Source of the DNA: Ilumatobacteraceae bacterium
GTDB taxonomy: Bacteria > Actinomycetota > Acidimicrobiia > Acidimicrobiales > Ilumatobacteraceae
DNA length: 5,874 bases
Assembly (NCBI GenBank): GCA_025464045.1
Contig: JAODBQ010000506.1
Coordinates: 1-5,874 of the forward strand
Reading direction: 5' to 3'
Shown here: positions 1-5,659 of the stretch, one piece after another
How the letters are laid out: each line of letters starts with the position of its first letter
Numbering within the stretch: the stretch's first letter is position 1
The notes under the pieces: generated by a model
Told to the model about the DNA's origin: nothing
The model's database searches: none
What the model saw: the letters and a program-made list of their open reading frames with translations, nothing else
Translations under genes and position numbers: made by a program

Positions 1-48
1 GCGGATGTGTGGGGGGACTGCGCCCGGGACCTGGGCAGCTGTCGTCAT
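1..48 (-). CDS. 5' end of a cobalamin-riboswitch-controlled gene (cut by window edge)
   Basis: Reading leftward from the ATG at 48-46, sixteen codons are visible before the window ends, giving MTTAAQVPGAVPPHIR. The start is supported by an AGGAAGGA ribosome binding site seven bases upstream and by its place directly behind a cobalamin riboswitch. The visible residues are a small, Ala/Pro-rich N-terminal stretch that does not identify a family. In actinobacteria, genes behind such riboswitches commonly encode cobalt or cobalamin uptake proteins (CbtA/CbtB, Cbi or Btu transporters), cobalamin synthesis enzymes, or B12-independent isozymes such as MetE or class I ribonucleotide reductase. Any of these is possible here. 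The gene is expected to be turned down when adenosylcobalamin is plentiful. The existence of a start here is well supported; its product is unknown. Confidence 0.7.
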   Translation of the reverse strand, partial: MTTAAQVPGAVPPHIR

Positions 49-86
49 TTCGGATTCCTTCCTGGGGGATCACGTGAAATGTCGAC
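41..86 (-). promoter_or_regulatory. Riboswitch expression platform: hairpin masking the start codon
   Basis: The minus-strand segment GTCGACATTTC (86-76) can pair with GAAATGACGAC (51-41) in ten of eleven positions, with one A-A mismatch (82/45). The ATG (48-46) is buried in the stem. The 24-base loop carries the AGGAAGGA ribosome binding site and a C run. This fits translational control, the usual mode for cobalamin riboswitches in high-GC bacteria, and no intrinsic terminator with a U tract is seen. The loop bases CAGG (64-61) are complementary to CCTG (164-161), which lies between the CGCCACTGT and GCCACTG boxes. That could be the L5-L13 kissing contact of this class, although it is only four pairs. 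The outer three stem bases (86-84) also belong to P1, so the two helices compete at that edge. Confidence 0.55.
56..63 (-). promoter_or_regulatory. Ribosome binding site of the riboswitch-controlled gene
   Basis: On the minus strand AGGAAGGA ends seven bases before the ATG at 48-46. This is one of the strongest Shine-Dalgarno matches in the window and fixes the start of the truncated leftward gene. It lies in the loop of the hairpin that masks the start codon, next to a run of five C residues (68-64) that could pair with it, so its accessibility is probably the control point. Confidence 0.7.
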
Positions 87-231
87 TGCGGTGAGGTCTC
101 CTGACTGCCGGATCGATGCGTTCCTGCGCCTTCCCAGGCTGTGCGCCCAGTGGCTTCGTGCAGGGTTGCTCCCCGGTCACAGTGGCGAGGACCGTGTCGG
201 AATCACACCGACTTCCCTCTCTTCCGCAATC
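84..231 (-). promoter_or_regulatory. Cobalamin (adenosylcobalamin, class I) riboswitch
   Basis: The conserved boxes of the cobalamin aptamer occur in order on the minus strand: GGGAA (217-213), GGTGTGATTCC (209-199, matching GGTGnnAnTCC), CGCCACTGT (187-179), GGGGA (174-170), the B12-box GCCACTG (154-148), GGGAAGG (135-129) and AGTCAGGAGACC (106-95). Supporting helices are visible. P1 pairs GATTGCGG (231-224) with CCGCAGTC (91-84) over eight positions including one G-U. A hairpin pairs GTCGG (212-208) with CCGAC (200-196). A further stem pairs GGTC (193-190) with GACC (178-175). The GATCCGGC stretch before the AGTCAGGAGACC box resembles the class-I consensus. The element binds cobalamin in the 5' leader and usually lowers expression of the downstream gene, here the one starting at 48. 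It was recognised by eye; no covariance search was run. Confidence 0.9.
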
Positions 232-239
232 AGCGGACG

Positions 240-268
240 ACTGTACGTGCCGCCGCACGATCGCGCAA
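240..268 (-). promoter_or_regulatory. Candidate sigma-70-type promoter for the riboswitch transcript
   Basis: On the minus strand, TTGCGC (268-263) is separated by exactly 17 bases from TACAGT (245-240). Both are partial matches to TTGACA and TATAAT. A transcript starting six to eight bases further on would begin near 233, immediately before P1 of the riboswitch at 231. That placement supports the call more than the boxes do. Such matches are not rare by chance in this composition. Confidence 0.4.
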
Positions 269-321
269 ACAGCGCGACGACTGCGGCGACGCGCGACCGG
301 CGGGTGCGTACCATCGGCGCG

Positions 322-666
322 GTGGACGTCTACGAGCTGTCTGTCGACCTGTGCGCCGGCGTACGCGATGTCGAACTGGTCGCCGCGCTCGACACGTACC
401 TCGGCATGCTCCAGCGCGACGGCCACATCGAGTCCTGGCGGCTGCTGCGCCGCAAGCTCGGCCTGGGCGTCGGGCCCGAGTTCAAGGTTCTGATCGAGAC
501 GCGCGACCTCGCCCAGCTCGACGCCGCGTTCCACGTGGTCTCGAGCCGCGACGATCCCGTCGAGTCGGCCCACCACGGGGTCAACTCGCTCGTCACGAAC
601 TTCCAGGCCTCGCTCTACCGGGACTTCCCCGATCACCACCGCGTCACCGGGCAGGAGCGGTTCTAG
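322..666 (+). CDS. Small conserved protein resembling the DUF6614 family, function unknown
   Basis: From GTG at 322 the protein has 114 residues. It resembles, from memory, the DUF6614 family of about 110-120-residue proteins of unknown function. Family-like stretches are VYELSVDL (3-10), ESWRLLRRKLGLG (37-49), the LAQLDAAF helix (63-70), HHGVNSLV (84-91) and YRDFPDHHRV (99-108). The predicted order beta (2-10), alpha (16-33), beta (35-45), beta (53-60), alpha (62-76) and beta (94-101) suggests a ferredoxin-like alpha/beta fold like that of small dimeric barrel proteins; this is inference. No signal peptide or membrane segment is seen. The reading frame stays open back to position 7, but those residues overlap the leftward riboswitch and do not look like protein. 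GTG at 304 is an alternative start. Neither GTG has a clear Shine-Dalgarno; TACCAT (309-314) before 322 might serve a leaderless transcript. The gene is divergent from the riboswitch gene. Confidence 0.75.
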   Translation: MDVYELSVDLCAGVRDVELVAALDTYLGMLQRDGHIESWRLLRRKLGLGVGPEFKVLIETRDLAQLDAAFHVVSSRDDPVESAHHGVNSLVTNFQASLYRDFPDHHRVTGQERF

Positions 667-766
667 ACCGCATCGCCGGTGCCCGAGCGCCAAGGAGCGC
701 ATTCTCCGCGACTTCTCGTGCACGTACCGGGTCTGGCCCGCAGCCCCACCGGGCAGGTCAGATGGC

Positions 767-2662
767 GTGTCAGCCCTTGCGCCGCACGTCGCCGATCCAG
801 CGGCGCCCGAACTCGGCACCGGCGGACCACCACCGCCGCAGCGGACGCGTGACCGGGTCGCAACCGTCGCGTTGCTCGTCGCCGTGGCGTTGGCGTTCGC
901 CGACGCGTCAGTGGTGGCACTGGCGCTGCCGGCGATGTACGCGGCGTTCGACACGACCATCGTCGGCGTCTCGTGGGTGCTCACCACCTACGCGTTGGCG
1001 ATCGCCGTCGTCGCCGTCCCCGTCGCCCTGCTGCACCGCCGCTTGCGCCCCGCGCCGACGTTGGCGGCCGGCATCGTCCTGTTCGCCACGGCCTCGCTGC
1101 TCGCCGGCGCCGCGACGAACCTGTCGATCCTGCTCGTGGCGCGTGCTGCACAGGGGTGCGGCGCGACGCTGCTCCTGGCCGGATCGCTGCCGGTCCTCGA
1201 CGCGATCGCTGCCGGGCGCGGGCGCAGGTGGTGGGCGACCGCCGGCGCGGTCGGTGCAGCGCTCGGTCCCGCGCTCGGCGGCACGCTGACCGAGCTGTTG
1301 CACTGGCGGGCGATCTTCTTCTCCCAGGCGCCGCTCGCCGCGCTCGCGCTCCTGGCGGTGTTGCATCCCGCAGCGCCAGGGCTGCCCGCGGACCGCGCCA
1401 CGCGCACTCGTCGCCGCGCTCGCGGCAGCGTCGCGCTCGCGAACGTCGGCTTCGCGCTCGTGTTCGCGGCGCTCGTCGCGGCGCTGTTCCTCGGCGTCCT
1501 GCTGGCGATCGAGGTGTGGCGCTACAGCCCACTGCGCAGCGCGGCACTCGTCAGCGCGCTGCCGATCGGCATGCTGGTCGGCCGCCTCGGGCACGCAGCC
1601 GCCGCGCCGACACGTGCGGTCGCCGGCTGCGTCCTGCTCGCGCTCGGCCTCGTCGGGCTCGCGTTCGTGCCAGGCGAGCGTTGGACGTTCGCCGCCGCGT
1701 CGTTCGCGCTGTGCGGCGCCGGCTTCGATCTGGTGCACGAGGTGCTGGACGCCGCAGCCATCCCGCCGAACCGTTCGTTCGTGCGGTCGGGCGCGGCGAC
1801 GATCGGGGCACGGCACGCGGGATTGGTCCTCGGTCTCGTGGTGATCGCGCCGATGTTGTCATCGAGCATCGACGCCGGCATCCAGCGCGCCACGCTCGGC
1901 GCCACCCGCACCATGCTGGAGGCACCGCTGCCACTCGCCGACAAGCTGCCGGTCACCTGGCACCTGCGCGACGCGATCGAGTCGGCGCCACGCGGTCGCG
2001 TACCCGACCTCGCCCAGGTGTTCGACGACGGCGGCGCCAAGGGGGACAACGCTCTCGCCCGCACGCGCGACGAGCTGCAGACGACCGTGGCGGATGCCAT
2101 GACGCGTTCGTTCCGGCCCGCGTTCGCAGTCGCTGCCGCCCTCGCGCTGCTCGCGACGTTCCCGGCGGTGATCGTCGCGATGCGTGCCGCTGCGCCGGCA
2201 CCGGGACCGTCGCGCCGGAGGCCGCGCACCGCGACCGCGGTGATCGTCGCCGCGGGGTTGGTCGGCATCGGCTCGTTGGGGGCGGCTGCGGCAGCTGGTG
2301 CGCTCCACGTCGGTCAGCTCGCCGAGCAGGACCCGTGCACTGCGCCCCCGGACACGTACTCCGGCCGCGGTCTCGACGCGGCGGTGCAGCGGATCGGTCT
2401 CTCGGCGTTGAACGGCGCGGCCTGCGAGCTGCACACCACGCGCGAACGGCTGGTGCTCTCCCTGGATGGCAGGAGCGGCTACGGCGACGTGACGTGGGAC
2501 GACGCCACGCTCGAACACGCGATGCGTGTCGGCGCGGATCGGGCGATCGACGATGCCGACGAGCGGAACGCGATCCCTGGGTTCGTGGCGTCGATCCTGC
2601 ACCTCGCCGCCGACCACGCGCCGCTGCAGTGGCTGGTCCAACGCATCGACCTCCCGGGGTGA
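767..2662 (+). CDS. MFS transporter, DHA2-like, with extracytoplasmic C-terminal extension
   Basis: This 631-residue inner-membrane protein is probably a proton-driven drug or metabolite exporter of the major facilitator superfamily. About 13 hydrophobic helices are visible, near 32-54, 66-89, 97-114, 119-143, 155-175, 182-200, 223-248, 258-273, 283-301, 305-325, 345-365, 450-472 and 487-512. Family marks are DASVVALALP (46-55, like the LDxTVVNVALP of DHA2), ARAAQG (125-130), and motif C with GPALGG (167-172) followed by WRAIFF (180-185). Arginine-rich loops (211-219 and 482-488) fall on the predicted cytoplasmic side. The loop at 366-449 is about 80 residues and extracytoplasmic, as in DHA2 proteins. 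Two features are odd: motif A after helix 2 is eroded to HRRLRP without its acidic residue, and a tail of about 118 residues follows the last helix, containing Cys524 and Cys553. The GTG start at 767 is the first in frame and has only a weak AGGTC upstream. Substrate cannot be inferred. Confidence 0.88.
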   Translation: MSALAPHVADPAAPELGTGGPPPPQRTRDRVATVALLVAVALAFADASVVALALPAMYAAFDTTIVGVSWVLTTYALAIAVVAVPVALLHRRLRPAPTLAAGIVLFATASLLAGAATNLSILLVARAAQGCGATLLLAGSLPVLDAIAAGRGRRWWATAGAVGAALGPALGGTLTELLHWRAIFFSQAPLAALALLAVLHPAAPGLPADRATRTRRRARGSVALANVGFALVFAALVAALFLGVLLAIEVWRYSPLRSAALVSALPIGMLVGRLGHAAAAPTRAVAGCVLLALGLVGLAFVPGERWTFAAASFALCGAGFDLVHEVLDAAAIPPNRSFVRSGAATIGARHAGLVLGLVVIAPMLSSSIDAGIQRATLGATRTMLEAPLPLADKLPVTWHLRDAIESAPRGRVPDLAQVFDDGGAKGDNALARTRDELQTTVADAMTRSFRPAFAVAAALALLATFPAVIVAMRAAAPAPGPSRRRPRTATAVIVAAGLVGIGSLGAAAAAGALHVGQLAEQDPCTAPPDTYSGRGLDAAVQRIGLSALNGAACELHTTRERLVLSLDGRSGYGDVTWDDATLEHAMRVGADRAIDDADERNAIPGFVASILHLAADHAPLQWLVQRIDLPG

Positions 2663-2729
2663 CGGACCGGTCGGGATCTCGCCACGGCGACCGCGCGACG
2701 CGGCGGACGGCTGCGCAGGTTCAAGCTCT

Positions 2730-2742
2730 CGGCAAGTTGCCG
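2730..2742. repeat. 13-base palindrome upstream of the diguanylate cyclase gene
   Basis: CGGCAA, a central G, then TTGCCG form a perfect inverted repeat with six-base arms, in the 123-base gap between the transporter stop and the cyclase start. It lies 44 bases before the ATG. It could be a binding site for a dimeric regulator, or form a weak hairpin of five pairs with a three-base loop. No U tract follows, so it is not an intrinsic terminator. Apart from this, the gap (2663-2785) shows no gene and no clear promoter. Confidence 0.35.
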
Positions 2743-2785
2743 CCGCGACCGGCGGGCGCGGCGATCGAGCTGCCGATGAAGGTGG

Positions 2786-4597
2786 ATGGAGGCGCGAGCA
2801 CACCCCGATCAGCTCGTGCCAACGCGGATGGATCAGCTGCGTCGCGTCCGCGCGTTCGTGGTCGTCGGTGTGTCCGCGCTGCTCATCGAGCCACTGACCG
2901 GCGGGAACCTCGATCGCACCACATGGCTCATCGGGCTGACGATCGCGGGCATCGGGATGGTCGTCGCCGCGACCGTCGCGCTGTGGCACGGACCCATGGC
3001 GGTGGAGACCGGTGGTGGCGTCCTGTGGGTCGGCGGCATCGCGCTGATCCGCCACGGGTCCGGCGGGGCCGGCGGCGGCTACTCGCTGCTGCTGCTGCTC
3101 CCGGTGCTGTGGTTCGCGCTGTACGCCTCGCGGCGACAGCTGCGGTTGATCATCGCTGCAGTGGCCGTCGCCCTCGCCGTGCCCTTGCTGTTCGTCGCAG
3201 GTGCCGCGTACCCGTCGGCGGGATGGCGCGGGGCCTTGCTCCTGTCGGTCTGCGGAGCGATGTGTGGGCTGTCCGCGCAGGCACTGCGCGACCGCTTGGC
3301 CGAACGCTCACGAGAGGTCGCCACAAAGGCGGCCGAGCTCGAGGCCACCCTCGAAGCGATCGCGGATCCGGTCGCTCGCTACGTGACGGTCCGCGATGAC
3401 GCCGGCCGGGCGGTCGATCTGCGCTGCGTCTACCTCAACCAGGCCGGGCGGGAGATGCTCGGGATCGAGACCGTCGGCGAGCTGCTCTCGACCCGCGCCC
3501 AGGACCGTGGCGACGACGAGCTGGTGGAGGAGTGGCTCGCGGCCGTCGATGCCGCGGCGCCCTCGCGCGTCGAGACCAGATCTCGTCGCTGGCGGCCTGG
3601 TCGCGTCCTGACGTTGCAGCTGAACAGGGTCGCCGATGGTCTGCTCGCGTCGTGGCGCGACGTCACGGCGGAGCGCGGCGCGGAGAACGACCTGCGCCGG
3701 TCGATGCAGCGATGGCAGTCGTTCGCCGATGCGGCCGCGGACGTCTCGATGGTCGTCGACCCGAACTTCGAGGTGGTCCACGTGTCGACCTCGATCGGCG
3801 AGCTGCTGGGCATCGCGGAAGCGGATGCGGTCGGGGAGAACGTGCTGCAGGTGGTCCACCCCGACGATCGCGAGTGGGTACGGGCGACGCTGGCGGCAGC
3901 GCTCGGTGACGACGAACGCCGCGTGATCGAGTTCCGTCTGCTCGGCGGGCACGCGCCCGATGCCGAGGTCTGGCTGGAAGCGCGGCTGGCCGGCATCGCC
4001 CGGGACGCCGGTCGGGAGATCACGATCAGCCTGCGCGACGTGACGATCGCCCACCTCGAGTGGACGCTCCTCGCTCACCAGGCGACGCACGATCCGCTCA
4101 CCGGTCTGCTCAACCGGGCCGGGCTGCAAGGCGAGTTGGAACGCAACGGGCGATCGAGGAGCGGCGGCGACTTCTTGCTGTACGTCGATCTGGACCGGTT
4201 CAAGCCGATCAACGACGAGCACGGTCACGCCGCCGGCGACCAGGTGCTCGTCGAGATCTCTCGTCGGCTGAGCGCCGTCGTGCGCACCGGAGACGTCGTC
4301 GCCCGGATCGGCGGGGACGAGTTCGCGGTGTTCGGTGGCTTGTCGGACGTTCCCCTCGACATCGCCGCGCTCGTCGATCGGCTGCAGCTGGTGATCGCGG
4401 CCCCGATCGTGCTCGCCGGCGGTGCCCTCGTCGCCGTCGGTGCGAGCGTCGGTGCGGCGATCGCCCAGTCGGCCGGCACCGTGGACGACCTGCTGATCGC
4501 CGCCGATCACGACATGTATCGCAGCAAGCGCGACGTGCCGCACGAGCCGGTCGGCACGGGCGAGGAAGCGGGCCCGGCGATCACGTCAGCGCGGTGA
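2786..4597 (+). CDS. Membrane-bound PAS-PAS-GGDEF diguanylate cyclase
   Basis: This 603-residue protein should make cyclic di-GMP from two GTP at the inner membrane. The N-terminus (about 20-165) has five or six hydrophobic helices forming a sensor region I cannot assign to a named MASE-type domain. A short helical linker (about 168-190) leads to a first PAS-like domain (about 184-297, ending SWRDVTAE), then a second (about 305-422, with VVHPDDREWV at 356-365). The GGDEF domain starts at HDPLTGLLNR (435-444) and is intact: DLDRFKPIND (468-477), GHAAGD (480-485) and GGDEF (509-513). The product-inhibition I-site RTGD (500-503) stands exactly five residues before GGDEF. No EAL or HD-GYP domain follows, so only synthesis is predicted. 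An in-frame stop at 2777-2779 rules out an earlier start. ATG 2786 has AAGG close upstream (spacing only three bases), and ATG 2828 (residue 15) is an alternative. The signal sensed is unknown. Confidence 0.93.
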   Translation: MEARAHPDQLVPTRMDQLRRVRAFVVVGVSALLIEPLTGGNLDRTTWLIGLTIAGIGMVVAATVALWHGPMAVETGGGVLWVGGIALIRHGSGGAGGGYSLLLLLPVLWFALYASRRQLRLIIAAVAVALAVPLLFVAGAAYPSAGWRGALLLSVCGAMCGLSAQALRDRLAERSREVATKAAELEATLEAIADPVARYVTVRDDAGRAVDLRCVYLNQAGREMLGIETVGELLSTRAQDRGDDELVEEWLAAVDAAAPSRVETRSRRWRPGRVLTLQLNRVADGLLASWRDVTAERGAENDLRRSMQRWQSFADAAADVSMVVDPNFEVVHVSTSIGELLGIAEADAVGENVLQVVHPDDREWVRATLAAALGDDERRVIEFRLLGGHAPDAEVWLEARLAGIARDAGREITISLRDVTIAHLEWTLLAHQATHDPLTGLLNRAGLQGELERNGRSRSGGDFLLYVDLDRFKPINDEHGHAAGDQVLVEISRRLSAVVRTGDVVARIGGDEFAVFGGLSDVPLDIAALVDRLQLVIAAPIVLAGGALVAVGASVGAAIAQSAGTVDDLLIAADHDMYRSKRDVPHEPVGTGEEAGPAITSAR

Positions 4598-4615
4598 CGC
4601 GACTGGGTGCCTCCT

Positions 4616-5659
4616 TCAAGCCCTTCCGGCGGCGACCCGCGCCTTCACCGCGGGCACGACGTCGCGGGCGAAGCGCTCGATCGACGGCGTGAGGGCCGCC
4701 GGAGCGAGCCCGGGCGCGGCGCCCCACGTGACGACATCGGTGATGCCGAAGACCTCGACGAAGCGCGTCAGCTCGTCCACGCAGTGATCGACGTCGCCGA
4801 TGATGATCCGCTGCGGGATCCGCTCCTCGTCCTTGAACATCTCCTGGCCGCCGAGGCCGGCGGCATCGGCAAAGCCGCCGTAGACGCGCATCCGGTACCG
4901 CTCCGCGGCGCGCAGGGGTGGCCAGTCGCGTTCCGGGTCGTCGGTGACGAGGCAGGAGCGGATGATCCCGACGCGGTAGTTGTCGGGATCCCGACCGAGC
5001 GCGCGCATCTGCTCGCGCCACGGGTCGAGCACGACCCGGCGCGGCCCCTGCGGGAGCAGGTGCGTGTCGAACCGGACAGCGCGCGCGACGCTGGCCGGAC
5101 TCGTCGACGCCATCCACAGCGGCGGACCGGTCGGCTGGACCGGTTGCGGGGTGACCCGCACGTCGTCGAAGTCCCAGCGCTTGCCGTGGAACGAGAACCG
5201 CTCGCCCGTCCACGCCAGGCGCAGGATCTCCGCGCACTCCTCGGTGTACGACACGCGGTGCGAGCGTGGCATCCCGAACGCAGCGAACTCGTGTGGCGCG
5301 TACCCGAGCCCCAGCCCGAGTTCCATCCGGCCGCCGGACAACTGATCGAGGATGGCCATGTCCTCGGCGAGCCGCAGCGGGTGCGCGAACGGCGCGAGGG
5401 CGATGTCCGTCGAGATCCTGATCTGGCTGGTGATGGCCGCGGCCGCGCCGGCCACCGGGACGAAGTTGGGCAGGTAGCCGTCGTCCACGAAGTGGTGCTC
5501 GCTGAACCACACGAGGTCGAGCCCGAGCCGGTCGACGAGGGCGATCTGCTCCATCGTCTGCGCGTAGACGTCGGCCATCGTGTACGGGCTGCCGGCGGGG
5601 CAGCGGAAGTCGTGGGCGATCCCGAAGCGCAGCGCGGGCACGCCGGATGTGTCAGACAT
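4616..5659 (-). CDS. LLM-class (luciferase-like) flavin- or F420-dependent oxidoreductase
   Basis: This 347-residue cytoplasmic enzyme belongs to the luciferase-like monooxygenase superfamily (TIM-barrel, FMN or coenzyme F420). Characteristic stretches are LRFGIAHDF (10-18), LVWFSEHHF (49-57), ISTDIALAPFAHPLRLAED (82-100), LDQLSGGRMELGLGLGY (104-120) and GKRWDF (159-164), followed by the VTPQPVQPTGPPLWMA strand-loop (169-184). Length is normal and no interruption is seen. F420 use is common for this family in actinobacteria, but the cofactor cannot be settled from these motifs, and the substrate is unknown. The ATG at 5659-5657 is supported by GGAG seven bases upstream. It is the second gene of a leftward pair and overlaps the end of the preceding LLM gene by eight bases. 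Its stop is 18 bases from the stop of the converging cyclase gene, with no terminator between them. Confidence 0.9.
   Translation of the reverse strand: MSDTSGVPALRFGIAHDFRCPAGSPYTMADVYAQTMEQIALVDRLGLDLVWFSEHHFVDDGYLPNFVPVAGAAAAITSQIRISTDIALAPFAHPLRLAEDMAILDQLSGGRMELGLGLGYAPHEFAAFGMPRSHRVSYTEECAEILRLAWTGERFSFHGKRWDFDDVRVTPQPVQPTGPPLWMASTSPASVARAVRFDTHLLPQGPRRVVLDPWREQMRALGRDPDNYRVGIIRSCLVTDDPERDWPPLRAAERYRMRVYGGFADAAGLGGQEMFKDEERIPQRIIIGDVDHCVDELTRFVEVFGITDVVTWGAAPGLAPAALTPSIERFARDVVPAVKARVAAGRA

Noticed and set aside
83..286. CGACTGCGG present at 83-91 and again at 278-286
   Set aside because: It is a nine-base direct repeat. The first copy overlaps riboswitch P1, and the second has no partner strand or clear role, so chance is the simplest explanation.
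7..321. N-terminal extension of the small plus-strand protein
   Set aside because: The frame is open, but the residues show no family similarity and the DNA is occupied by the leftward gene start and riboswitch. The recognisable protein begins at GTG 322, or at most 304.
736..754. Hairpin GCCCG / CGGGC just upstream of the transporter start
   Set aside because: It has five pairs with a nine-base loop, no U tract and no riboswitch motifs. It is too weak to call in this composition.
70..987. Long minus-strand open frame covering the riboswitch and the small gene
   Set aside because: It runs through the cobalamin aptamer boxes and antisense to the DUF6614-like gene. Its composition (Ala/Arg/Val-rich, low complexity) is typical of an antisense GC-rich frame.
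2665..2672. GACCGGTC palindrome after the transporter stop
   Set aside because: Eight-base GC-rich palindromes are frequent in such DNA, and nothing around it suggests function.
973..3399. Very long plus-strand frame of 808 codons
   Set aside because: It is Arg-rich, overlaps the transporter and cyclase genes out of frame, and has no recognisable domain. It is a high-GC shadow frame.
3308..4543. 411-codon minus-strand frame opposite the cyclase
   Set aside because: It is antisense to well-supported PAS and GGDEF coding sequence and has no domain of its own.
4636..4654. Hairpin CCCGCG / CGCGGG with a seven-base loop just past the cyclase stop
   Set aside because: The stem is perfect but lies inside the LLM coding sequence and has no U tract. 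GC-rich six-base stems are expected by chance here, so it is not called a terminator.
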